From positions 1,984,001 through 2,048,000 of the forward strand of contig NZ_CP102512.1 in NCBI RefSeq assembly GCF_024612015.1: 64,000 nt of DNA, in the 5' to 3' direction. A program made the translations under genes and the position numbers. The notes below the pieces were generated by a model. It searched no databases, had not been told where the DNA came from, and saw only the letters and a program-made list of their open reading frames with translations. This stretch comes from Streptomyces sp. CA-210063 (GTDB taxonomy: Bacteria; Actinomycetota; Actinomycetes; Streptomycetales; Streptomycetaceae). Below are positions 8,274-16,313 of the stretch, one piece after another (position 1 is the stretch's first letter; each line of letters starts with the position of its first letter).

Positions 8274-9515
8274 TCAGGGTTGGTGGAAGGACGGGTCGTG
8301 GTCCTCGCCGAGCACCGCGCGACCGATGGTGGCGAGGATGTGGTCGTCGTTGTCGTGGCGCTGGTAGAAGGTCAGGTCGCGCAGGATCCGTTCCACCGGG
8401 CTGGGACGGACCAGACTGCGGGCGCCGCAGGCCCGGATGCAGTGATGCACGGTCTCCTCCGCCAGGTGCTCGACGACGTGCCGGGCCTTGCTGCCCGCGA
8501 GCCTGGCCTCGTCCACCCTGCCCTCGTCCCACAACGCGGCGACATGGCGCAGCCACAGGCGGGCGGTGTCCACGTTGACCGCCATGCTGCCCGCCCGCTG
8601 CCGTACGTACGGGTCGCACCCCTTGCCCTGCTTCCTGAGGTACGCCAGTCCGTAGTCGTACGCCGCCTGGGCGGCGCCCAGGAAGCTGGAGGCGTAGTGG
8701 GGGACGAACGCGGCCTGCCAGTGCCCGGTGAGATAGCTGCCGGGCGCGCCGATGAGGTGGTCCCGGGGGATGAACGTGTCGTCGAACCGCACCAGATGGC
8801 TGACCGTCGCGCGCATGCCCCCCGGGTCCCACCACGCGCTGTCGACGCTCACGGTCGGGTCCGACAGATCGCAGGCGAGCATGAGCAGTCCGCTGCCCGC
8901 CGCCCGGCCGTTCCGGGCGGCCGGCGCGTGCCGTGCTCCGCCGGGTCCGGCGGGGTCGACGAACAGGACGGCCCACTGGGCGCCCGTGGCGCTGGTGGCG
9001 AACGCCTTGGTGCCCCGCACGGTCCAGCCTCCCTCGACAGGAGTGAGGGTGGTGCCGAAGCCGCTGGTCTCCCCGGGCTTGGGGGCCCGGGGCTCGCCGC
9101 TCCAGGCCACCCACTTCTCCCCTCGCTCGACCACGCCCGCGAACCAGCGCTGCTTCTGCTCGGGCGTTCCCAGGGCGTCGATGAGCACCAGGGAGTTGGC
9201 GTGTCCCTCCCAGCAGCGCGCCAGCGAGAGATCCGCCGAGGCCAGGACGGTCGTCAGCTCCCACAGGGGCAGCGTGTCGCGCTGCTGCGGGCCGAAGCCC
9301 AGTCCCCCGTACTCGTGTGGCACGGCGGCGGCCAGCAACCCGGCGGCGAAGAGGTCGTCGAAGTCCTCGGCGGGGAAGGCGGCCCTGCGGTCGTAGTCGT
9401 CCGCGCGGGCGGAGAACGTCTCCACGGCCAGCTTCCGTGCGCTGTCCAGGGCGGCACGATGCCCGAGAACGGGGCCGTGCGGCCCCTGCGAGCCGTGCGC
9501 CAGGTCGGCGGTCAT
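8274..9515 (-). CDS. Acyl-CoA dehydrogenase family flavoprotein
   Basis: 413 aa. The order fits the family: N-terminal helical domain (FAAGLLAAAVPHEYGG), middle beta domain with VAWSGEP and FATSATGAQW, and C-terminal four-helix bundle (SFLGAAQAAYDYGLAYLRKQ). Such enzymes do FAD-dependent alpha,beta-desaturation, or in related subgroups flavin hydroxylation; in natural-product loci they often act on carrier-bound or free acids. The usual catalytic Glu near the C-terminal helices is not evident to me, so a non-classical reaction is possible. Its ATG overlaps the stop of the small gene upstream (ATGA). Confidence 0.82.
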   Translation of the reverse strand: MTADLAHGSQGPHGPVLGHRAALDSARKLAVETFSARADDYDRRAAFPAEDFDDLFAAGLLAAAVPHEYGGLGFGPQQRDTLPLWELTTVLASADLSLARCWEGHANSLVLIDALGTPEQKQRWFAGVVERGEKWVAWSGEPRAPKPGETSGFGTTLTPVEGGWTVRGTKAFATSATGAQWAVLFVDPAGPGGARHAPAARNGRAAGSGLLMLACDLSDPTVSVDSAWWDPGGMRATVSHLVRFDDTFIPRDHLIGAPGSYLTGHWQAAFVPHYASSFLGAAQAAYDYGLAYLRKQGKGCDPYVRQRAGSMAVNVDTARLWLRHVAALWDEGRVDEARLAGSKARHVVEHLAEETVHHCIRACGARSLVRPSPVERILRDLTFYQRHDNDDHILATIGRAVLGEDHDPSFHQP

Positions 9516-9919
9516 GGGAGAGGAACCCCTTCCGGAGGTCCGGACGGCCGGGCGGGTCCCGGACGGTAGTAATGGGCGCGGTACATCGTGTTCGGCGCCC
9601 GCTGGTCGTCGGGGTGGGCCGTGTGGACGTCGATGGTCAGCAGGCCGCGGTTGAGATAGCCGCAGAGGATGACGTCCCGGGTGCCGAGCCGCGCTTCGGC
9701 GAGGAAGCCCACGGCCGGGCCGTCCCCGCCCGCGTCCACCAGTGGTGTGGCGGTGAGTGCGGTGCGGGTGCCGACGGCGCCGGGGCCGGCCTCGGCGATG
9801 CTCAGCGCGAGTCGGCCCTCGTCCTCGACGGCGTCGACGAGCCGGATGCCGAGGGCTGTGGTGTCGAAGTTGACCCACCCGCCGGTGAGCCCGGCCAGGT
9901 CGGTGTGCGGTGCCGTCAT
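9512..9919 (-). CDS. Small protein of unknown family, paralog of the adjacent gene (copy 2)
   Basis: 135 aa, starting at the ATG overlapping the previous stop, with GGAGGAGGG before it. It opens LAGLTGGWVNFDTTALGIRL and has VILCGYLNRGLLTIDVHT and a YRAHYYRPG end. The 142-aa neighbour shows the same layout (LSGDWLNTD, TVLCAYYKTGILVATA, SRSFFHRLE), so the two are diverged duplicates. Alternating polar and hydrophobic strands suggest an all-beta, barrel-like protein (lipocalin- or avidin-like topology is conceivable). No catalytic motif is recognised. Stop/start overlaps on both sides put it firmly in the operon. Confidence 0.75.
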   Translation of the reverse strand: MTAPHTDLAGLTGGWVNFDTTALGIRLVDAVEDEGRLALSIAEAGPGAVGTRTALTATPLVDAGGDGPAVGFLAEARLGTRDVILCGYLNRGLLTIDVHTAHPDDQRAPNTMYRAHYYRPGPARPSGPPEGVPLP

Positions 9920-10344
9920 GCGCCCTCCTCCAGCCGGTGGAAGAAGGAGCGGGACCACTCGCCGGGGCGCCCGCCGCCGTCGACGGGGACACGGGAGGCG
10001 GTGGCCACCAGGATGCCCGTCTTGTAGTAGGCGCAGAGAACCGTGCGGAATCCGCCGAGTTCGTAGACGGAGGAAAACGCCCAGGCCAGGGATGGTGTGC
10101 CCGGCGCGGTGTAGAGGACCGCCGGTACCTCACCCCAGTCGTACGGCTGCCCGCCCGCCGTGCTGCCGAAGGCCCGTACGGCGAGGCCCGTTCCGCGCGG
10201 GGCGACGGTCAGCCGGACAGGGCCCTTGGACACCGCTCCCCCGTCGGTGTTGAGCCAGTCGCCCGACAGGGCCGAGATGTCGGGGCTTTCCGGTGGGTAC
10301 GGCTCCGCCGATGGTGCCGCACCGGCCACCGAGGGCATGGTCAT
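9916..10344 (-). CDS. Small protein of unknown family, paralog of the adjacent gene (copy 1)
   Basis: 142 aa. After a Pro/Ala-rich start it reads ISALSGDWLNTDGGAVSKG, has a DWGEVPAVLY segment and ends WSRSFFHRLEEGA. It matches the layout of the gene at 9512-9919 (W-x-N-x-D near the N-terminus, cysteine-containing strand two thirds along, aromatic C-terminus). It is likely a beta-rich soluble protein; a heterodimer of the two copies is a reasonable guess. No signal peptide. It follows the nitroreductase gene by 36 bp, and its stop overlaps the next start. I do not recognise the family. Confidence 0.75.
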   Translation of the reverse strand: MTMPSVAGAAPSAEPYPPESPDISALSGDWLNTDGGAVSKGPVRLTVAPRGTGLAVRAFGSTAGGQPYDWGEVPAVLYTAPGTPSLAWAFSSVYELGGFRTVLCAYYKTGILVATASRVPVDGGGRPGEWSRSFFHRLEEGA

Positions 10345-10380
10345 GAGGTGTTCTCCCTCTCACAGATTCATGTGCCGGAG

Positions 10381-11082
10381 TCAGCCCCACTGGACGTACT
10401 CCTCGATGCGGGCCCGCGGGGGGACGAACCGGTTGACCGGTGCCGCCTCGTCGGGGTAGCCGACGGCCAGGGTGCAGACGATGATCCGATGGGTCTCGAT
10501 GTCCAGCCTCCGGCGCAGCACGTCCGCGTAGCCCGCGACGCTGAACTGCGGGCAACTGCCGAGGCCCCGGGCGACCAGCCCGAGCATGACGTTCTGCAGG
10601 AAGAGGCCGGTCTCCAGGAAGGTGCCGGGCACCGCGTCGCCGGGGACGTGGCAGACGACAGCGGCCGGGGCGCCGTAGAAGCGCAGATTGTCACGGAGGT
10701 GGTCCCGGGCGGCTGCCGTGTCGTCGGGGGCACGGCCCTTGGCTCGTAGGACTCCGGAGAGGGCCGCGCGGGCGCGTTCCACCGCGGTGTCGTCGAGCGT
10801 CGGCGGCCGGTTGGCGTAGTCCGGCCGTGCGGGCTCTCCCCGGTCGAAGGCTTCGCGGAGGCCACGGGTCAACGCGTCCAGGGTGCTGCCGGTCACCACG
10901 GTCACCCGCCACGGCTGGAGATTGCGGCTGGAGGGTGCCTGACCCGCGGCGAGGAACACCTCCGCGAGGACGCTCCGGGGCACCGGCCGGTCCAGGAAGG
11001 CGCGCTTGCAGTGACGGGACGCGATCAGGGACAGGCCGTCGTACGTCGGCTCGGTGTGTGCCGGCTCGGTGTGTGCCGTCAT
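10381..11082 (-). CDS. Nitroreductase-family flavoprotein
   Basis: 233 aa with typical features: an early SRHCKRAFLDRPVPRSVL segment, PSSRNLQPWRVTVV (FMN phosphate binding), a central helix LETGLFLQNVMLGLVARGLG and the C-terminal GYPDEAAPVNRF. Members bind FMN and reduce nitro groups, quinones or enones with NAD(P)H, or act as dehydrogenases in biosynthesis. GAGG lies 5 bp before the ATG. Second gene of the seven-gene operon, so a biosynthetic redox role is more likely than detoxification. The N-terminus carries a duplicated HTEPAHTEP. Confidence 0.88.
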   Translation of the reverse strand: MTAHTEPAHTEPTYDGLSLIASRHCKRAFLDRPVPRSVLAEVFLAAGQAPSSRNLQPWRVTVVTGSTLDALTRGLREAFDRGEPARPDYANRPPTLDDTAVERARAALSGVLRAKGRAPDDTAAARDHLRDNLRFYGAPAAVVCHVPGDAVPGTFLETGLFLQNVMLGLVARGLGSCPQFSVAGYADVLRRRLDIETHRIIVCTLAVGYPDEAAPVNRFVPPRARIEEYVQWG

Positions 11083-11123
11083 GGGCGCCTCACTTCTTCC
11101 GGCATCTCGACTCATCCGGCATG

Positions 11124-12614
11124 TCAACCCGCGCCGGCCGGGCGGATGTCGAGGCCGGGGTCGCCGTCGAGGAACTCGTGCAGACGGGTGCGGACCAATT
11201 CCTCGATGCGGTGGGCGCATTGGCGGTAGACCTCGGGCGACTGCCCTTCGGGGTTGGGGATGTCGCCGTGCGGGTCCAGACAGAGGGTGCGGTGCTCCGC
11301 GTCGGGCGCCAGGGCGACCACGGCGTCGCGGTGCGCGCGCGTCATGCAGTAGATGACGGAGCTGTCCCGGCACAGCTGGGGGGTGACCGGCCTCGCCCGG
11401 TGGCGGCGAGGATGGACGGGGCCCGGCACCCGCCGGATGCCGAGGTCGGCGAGCGCGGTCCGGGCGGCGGGGGCCAGCGGCGCTCCGCCGCGGGCGGGGG
11501 TGACTCCCGCGCTGGCGAAGCGCACCCGCCTCGCGGAACGTCCCGCCCGCACCGCGTGGTTCCTGGCGATGACCTCGGCCATGGGCGAACGGGAGGTGTT
11601 GCCGCCGCAGACGAACAGCACCCGCCGCGTGCCTATGCCGCGTTCCCGCCACCAGGAGGCCGTCGCGGGGTAGGACAAGGACACGATGGCGATGCCGATG
11701 AAGACGAGCGCGAGAAGCTGTGCGTCCCCCGGGACCGGCAGCCCGGCCAGTCCGGCGAGGGCGTACGAGGCGACCAGGCCGGACAGCAGGCTGGCGCACC
11801 GGTTCGCCGGGACGCACCAGGTGTACACGCGGCGGTCGAGGTAGATCAGCGTGCCGAAGACGAACAGCACCTCGTAGGCCACGCCGATCCCGAAGGCCCC
11901 CCAGGCGGCGGGGGTGCCGAGGAAGGTGGTGAACCCGGAGCGCAGCTCCGGCTGTCCCGCCAGGGCCGCGGCCGCCGAAATCCCGACCAGGAAAAGCGGG
12001 GCGGCGGCGTGCTCCTCCACGAAATAGCGGCGATCGGTTTCCTTCACTCCGGTCTTGGCCACGCGGCTCATGATCTCGAATCGCCCCACGTACCCGACGA
12101 GATAGGTGAGCACGCTCAGAACCGTCGCCAGAGTGAGGTGATAACTGTCCACATCGCCGAGAGCCACCGAGACCGCCAGCAGACTGAAAGCGAGAGCGGC
12201 CCACGCGGAACCCGAGACCTTTCGCTTACGTGCCGAGTCGACCAGCGGGGAAATGATCAGCACACCCCCACGCATCAGAAGCAACACAAGGAGGATGGAG
12301 ACACCGGCGAACGTGAAATTCAGCGTGGTGGTGCCGATGACGAGCGCGGTGAAGAACCCCGCCAGGAGCGTTTCTCTTCCCGGCCCGCGGACACGCCCCA
12401 CTCCGGGTATCTCATGCTGCCGGCCGTAACGCCACCATCCGCTGGCCGCCAGGAACAACGGCATGACGGCGAGTTGTCCGAGGGCGGCCGCCGGGAGCAG
12501 CACCAGACCGTCGACCGGGCTCCCGGCCAGCGGGGAAACCCCGGTGGCCATCGCTTTCACGAGCATGGCGTAGGGAATGTAGGCGAGAAAGTATCCGAGC
12601 GCGAGCCAAGCCAT
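11124..12614 (-). CDS. Membrane transporter-like protein fused to a low-molecular-weight tyrosine phosphatase
   Basis: 496 aa from the ATG at 12614, chosen because CCGGAGGACC lies 8 bp upstream; an ATG at 12683 is open but lacks a ribosome site. Residues ~1-320 hold about ten hydrophobic helices (for example LALGYFLAYIPYAML and GVSILLVLLLMRGG) resembling a drug/metabolite-transporter-like membrane protein. Residues 332-496 are an LMW-PTP/arsenate-reductase domain: VLFVCGGNTSRSPMAE gives the C-x5-R P-loop (Cys336, Arg342). The general-acid position reads DIPNPEG, with Asn454 where DPxG is expected. First gene of the leftward operon. The fusion is unknown to me; signalling, phosphate-ester hydrolysis or regulated export are all conceivable. 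Confidence 0.75.
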   Translation of the reverse strand: MAWLALGYFLAYIPYAMLVKAMATGVSPLAGSPVDGLVLLPAAALGQLAVMPLFLAASGWWRYGRQHEIPGVGRVRGPGRETLLAGFFTALVIGTTTLNFTFAGVSILLVLLLMRGGVLIISPLVDSARKRKVSGSAWAALAFSLLAVSVALGDVDSYHLTLATVLSVLTYLVGYVGRFEIMSRVAKTGVKETDRRYFVEEHAAAPLFLVGISAAAALAGQPELRSGFTTFLGTPAAWGAFGIGVAYEVLFVFGTLIYLDRRVYTWCVPANRCASLLSGLVASYALAGLAGLPVPGDAQLLALVFIGIAIVSLSYPATASWWRERGIGTRRVLFVCGGNTSRSPMAEVIARNHAVRAGRSARRVRFASAGVTPARGGAPLAPAARTALADLGIRRVPGPVHPRRHRARPVTPQLCRDSSVIYCMTRAHRDAVVALAPDAEHRTLCLDPHGDIPNPEGQSPEVYRQCAHRIEELVRTRLHEFLDGDPGLDIRPAGAG

Positions 12615-13069
12615 ACGCAGGGTCCTCCGGAGCGGCCCAGAAGAAGGGTTCGTCAATTCGCAGTGTGCAGGGATCCGATGCACCGCGCAAGTGCCTCAAG
12701 TCCCGGGATTTCAGGGGTAATTCCTCTCCGGATGCCGCTGTGGGACACATTGTTCGCGGTGTCGCACAGGAGCACGATTGACGTCATGGTGCGTGCGCCC
12801 CGCGTGCGCCGGTCGAATGCCCCAGCCCTCTGCCCGTGCGAGCTTGCGGATTCACGACAGATCCCGTATCCCGCGAAAATCGTAAAACGGTACTCGGGTT
12901 GAAATGGTGGTTCCCGATGGTCTGATCGCGTGGTGATATCCCCGCCCGGAACACAGACCGCCGTTCGGCCCAGTGACACGCCGTCGGGAGAGTGACCGCA
13001 GGGTTCGCACCACTGCGCGAGAGCCAGATCGAGGGTGATCCGAGCGAGCGCTTCCAGAAGGCGGTGGCG
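12615..13069. promoter_or_regulatory. Divergent control region of the unknown cluster
   Basis: 455 bp between the leftward operon (start 12614) and the rightward MFS gene (start 13070), with locally lower GC around 12780-12920. It must hold both promoters. It also contains a small leftward reading frame at 12653-12786. I see no convincing operator palindrome. Confidence 0.45.
12653..12786 (-). other. Possible small leader ORF, 44 codons
   Basis: An ATG at 12786 opens MTSIVLLCDTANNVSHSGIR and ends GSLHTAN. Its composition (Asn, Ser, Cys, Ile) is unlike the Arg/Pro-rich antisense shadows around it. No clear ribosome site precedes it and the frame is open further upstream, so translation is uncertain. 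It would lie just ahead of the operon, where a leader peptide or precursor peptide could sit. Confidence 0.2.
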
Positions 13070-14515
13070 ATGGGCCCACGAGTGCGGCGACGACCGAACG
13101 CGGTGGGGCCCTTGCTCATCTACTGCGCGCTGTCGACCACGATGGTGAGCTCGCTCGGCGCGTTGCTGATCCCCTCCATCGCCCGGGCGCATCACGTGCC
13201 GGTGAGTTCGGCCCAGTGGATGCTGACGGTGACCCTGCTCGTGGGAGCGGTGAGCACCCCGGTGCTCGGCCGGCTGGCCGACGGGCACCGCAGTCGGTGG
13301 GCGCTGGTGGGGGTGCTCGTCCTGACGCTGTCGGGTTCCTTGCTGGCCGCGATCGCCGCGACTTTCCCGCAGTTGCTGATCGGTCGGGCGCTCCAGGGCC
13401 CGGCCTGTGGAATGCTGCCGATGACGATCGCCCTGGCGCACCGTCACCTCGCCCCGGCGAAGGTGCCGGACGGCATCACCGCCCTCACGGTCACCGCCGC
13501 CACCGGGGCCGGGCTCAGTTTCCCGCTGACCGGCCTGATCGCCGAATACCTCGACCACCGCTGGGGGTTCTGGTGTGCGGCCGGCTTCGCCGCACCGGCC
13601 GTCGTGGGGGCCCTGCTGATTCTGCCCAAGGACGAGCGCCCGGCGGCCGGGCCGGGCGCCGGCCCCGGCGCGCTGTCCTCCTCCGCGCGCGCCGATCTGG
13701 CGGGCACCGTTCTTCTGGTGGCAGGTCTGGCGAGCCTGCTCCTCTTACTGAGCCAGGGGTCGCGTTGGGGCTGGACCTCCGCCATCGTGCTGAGCGTGCT
13801 GGTGGACGCCGGGCTGCTGCTCACCGCATGGGCATGGTGGGAGCGGCGCGTCGCCCAGCCGTTGGTCCGGCCCGAGTTGCTCGTCCATCCCGATGTGCTG
13901 CTGGCCAATTTCGCCACGGTCGTACTAGGCGCCGCGACGTTCATCGGTGTCTCCGCTCTCGCCACTCTCGTGCAAGTGCCCGTCGGCACGGGGTACGGGC
14001 TTGGGCTCTCGGTCTTCGCGGCCGGGTGTGTGATGCTCCCGTTCTCGGCCGGGAGCCAGCTCGCGGGCCGGCTGGCACGTCGTCCGGCCGTCCGCACGGG
14101 GCCGTACGCGCTGCTCTCGCTCGGCGGAGTCCTGCTCACCGGTACCCATGTCGCCCTGGCCGCTCACCACGACGAGTTGTGGCACCTGCTCCTCGCCATA
14201 CTGACCTTCGGCCTGGGCAGCAGCATCGTCTGGGCCGTCGTGGCCGCCCTGATCCACACCGCGGTCCCGGGCGGCGACCTCGGATCCACGACCAGCTTCA
14301 ACCATGTGCTCCGTGTCGTCGGCAGCGCGATCGGCAGCGCCGCGACCGGAGTGATCCTCGCCGCCCACACCGCCCCCGACGGCTACCCGACGGATGACGG
14401 TTACGTGGCTGTCTTCACTGTCTGCGCGATCGGTTGCACCGCCGTGCTGCTCGGCCTGCTGGTGCGTGCACTCGCCGAGCGACGACGGGCGCCGAAGTCG
14501 GGAACATCGGGGTGA
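13070..14515 (+). CDS. MFS transporter, drug:H+ antiporter DHA2-like, 14-helix
   Basis: 481 aa. The first helix region reads LLIYCALSTTMVSSLGALL; motif A appears as LGRLADGHRSRWAL after helix 2, and motif C-like glycines in helix 5. About 14 hydrophobic segments are present, as in EmrB/QacA exporters. The ATG at 13070 is preceded by GAAGGCGG; a GTG at 12992 is less likely. It is the first rightward gene of the cluster and the natural candidate for product export and self-resistance. Confidence 0.85.
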   Translation: MGPRVRRRPNAVGPLLIYCALSTTMVSSLGALLIPSIARAHHVPVSSAQWMLTVTLLVGAVSTPVLGRLADGHRSRWALVGVLVLTLSGSLLAAIAATFPQLLIGRALQGPACGMLPMTIALAHRHLAPAKVPDGITALTVTAATGAGLSFPLTGLIAEYLDHRWGFWCAAGFAAPAVVGALLILPKDERPAAGPGAGPGALSSSARADLAGTVLLVAGLASLLLLLSQGSRWGWTSAIVLSVLVDAGLLLTAWAWWERRVAQPLVRPELLVHPDVLLANFATVVLGAATFIGVSALATLVQVPVGTGYGLGLSVFAAGCVMLPFSAGSQLAGRLARRPAVRTGPYALLSLGGVLLTGTHVALAAHHDELWHLLLAILTFGLGSSIVWAVVAALIHTAVPGGDLGSTTSFNHVLRVVGSAIGSAATGVILAAHTAPDGYPTDDGYVAVFTVCAIGCTAVLLGLLVRALAERRRAPKSGTSG

Positions 14516-14728
14516 AACGGCGAGGCAGCCACAGCAGTTACCGGCGCCACGACGCTGAACGTCAACCGAGCCGCACAGTTGATCAATGCTTTCGAGGGAT
14601 GTCTGCCCACGTGGCTCTCCACCGCGTGCGCGCCTCCTTGATCATGTCGTCCCGTGCGGTCTACTGGCAGACGTTCGTCTGCCGGCCGCTGGCCAGTTCA
14701 CGAGGGTCCGCCCGGAGGAGTACATCCA

Positions 14729-16240
14729 GTGGCACGCATGAGACAGGGGGGGCGACGGGCACAGCTGGTGGCCGTCCTGACCTCTCCCGACGACCTCGAC
14801 CACGACCCGCTGAGCGGTGTCGACCCCCTCGCCGACGGGCTGGAGGTCCGTGCCGACCTGGTGGGTGACCCAGAACCGAGGTGGCTGCGGCGGAACTTCA
14901 CCGGCTCGCTGACGTACTGCCTGCGCAGCCAGCGGCACGGCGGTCGTCACCAGGGACGGTCCGGCGAGCGGCAGACCAGGCTGGCGCACGCCGCCGACCG
15001 GTACGACATGGTCGATCTCGAATGGCCCCACGACCTGACGCCCGACGTGCTGGCCCGCGTCCCACCCCACCGGCGACGGATCTCCTGGCACGGCGGGAAA
15101 ACCGGACGCGACGGGTTGTTCCGGATCTTCGACGCGATGGCGGCCGTCCCCGCGGCGCTGTACCTGCTGTCGGTAGGTCCGACCACCGAAGGCAGCACAT
15201 CGGCGCCGATGTTCCTCAGCGCCCTGGACCGGCCCGACGTCACGGCTTTCGCCTCCGGCCCGGCCGGGATCTGGACCCGGATCCTGGCTCCCTGGCTCGG
15301 TGCACCCGTGGTCTTCGGTCACGCCGGCGCCGAAGGGCCGGACGGGATGCCGAGCCTGCGTCAGCTCGTCGTGGACTACGGGCTGCCCGCCCTGCCTCGA
15401 CTCGATCATCTCTACGGCATCGCCGGTGTGTCTCCCGGCCGCTCGCTCTCTCCCCGCCTGCACAACACAGCCCTGCGCGCGCTGGGCCTGCGGGCGCTCT
15501 ACCTCCCGTTTCCGAGCCGCTCACTGTCCCACCTCCTGCACACGACGGCTTCCCTGGGGACACACGCGGGGCTCCCGCTGCGCGGCCTCACGGTGACGGC
15601 GCCGCACAAGGAGGACGCTCTGGCCCTGGCCGACACGGCCTCCCGGGCCGCGCGGGGCGCCGCCGCGGCGAACGTACTGTCGCTGGAGAACGGTCGCCGG
15701 CACGCCGACACCACCGACCCGGCAGGCGTGCTCGACTCGCTGGCCGCAGCCGGCATCGATCCGGCCGGACGCAGTACGGCCGTCGTGGGATGCGGGGGCG
15801 CCGGACGGGCCGTCGCCCTGGCGCTGCGTCAGGCCGGTGCCCGGGTGACCATGGTGAACCGGAGCCGGGACCGCGGTCTGCGGGCCGCCTCGCTGGTCGG
15901 CCTGCCGTTCGTGCCCCTCCCGGCGTTCTCCGCCCGAGGGCACTCGCTGCTGGTGCACGCCACCCCGCTGACCGACCGCCCTCCGTTCCAGCTCACGACC
16001 GCCGATCCCGGAGCCGTCGTGCTGGAACTCGTCTACGGGGAAGAGCCGACCGCGCTGATGACCGCGGCCCGCGCCCATGGGCTGCCCGCCATCGACGGCC
16101 GGTCGGTGCTGTTCATAGAGGTACGCGAGCAATTCAGGCTGCTGACCGGACACACGATGCCGGCAGACACCGCCCGTACCCTCCCGCAGGACGCCTCGGA
16201 GCACAGCACCGCGCTCTGCCCCGCGAAGGTGATCCCGTAG
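14729..16240 (+). CDS. Bifunctional-type dehydroquinase-like / shikimate dehydrogenase fusion
   Basis: 503 aa from the GTG at 14729, which has GGAGGAG at ideal spacing. Residues ~10-205 look like a type I dehydroquinase: EVRADL, LTYCLRS, DLEWP (Glu98) and ISWHGGKTG (His121). The Schiff-base lysine is absent: the segment that is PKIAVMP in E. coli AroD is VPAALYLLSVG here. Residues ~228-480 form a shikimate dehydrogenase with RSLSPRLHN substrate loop, catalytic Lys294 in TVTAPHKED, Asp330 in TTDPAG, NADP fold VVGCGGAGRA and a QFRLLTG end. The order matches plant DHQ-SDH. The SDH half looks active and the DHQ half altered. Placed between two transporters, it may shape a shikimate-like precursor. 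Confidence 0.85.
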   Translation: MARMRQGGRRAQLVAVLTSPDDLDHDPLSGVDPLADGLEVRADLVGDPEPRWLRRNFTGSLTYCLRSQRHGGRHQGRSGERQTRLAHAADRYDMVDLEWPHDLTPDVLARVPPHRRRISWHGGKTGRDGLFRIFDAMAAVPAALYLLSVGPTTEGSTSAPMFLSALDRPDVTAFASGPAGIWTRILAPWLGAPVVFGHAGAEGPDGMPSLRQLVVDYGLPALPRLDHLYGIAGVSPGRSLSPRLHNTALRALGLRALYLPFPSRSLSHLLHTTASLGTHAGLPLRGLTVTAPHKEDALALADTASRAARGAAAANVLSLENGRRHADTTDPAGVLDSLAAAGIDPAGRSTAVVGCGGAGRAVALALRQAGARVTMVNRSRDRGLRAASLVGLPFVPLPAFSARGHSLLVHATPLTDRPPFQLTTADPGAVVLELVYGEEPTALMTAARAHGLPAIDGRSVLFIEVREQFRLLTGHTMPADTARTLPQDASEHSTALCPAKVIP

Positions 16241-16313
16241 GCGTCGTGGCGGTCCGTCCGAGGCCACCGCACGCGCGTCGCGCCGAGCGGCCTCCCGCAC
16301 CCCTGGAGTCGCC

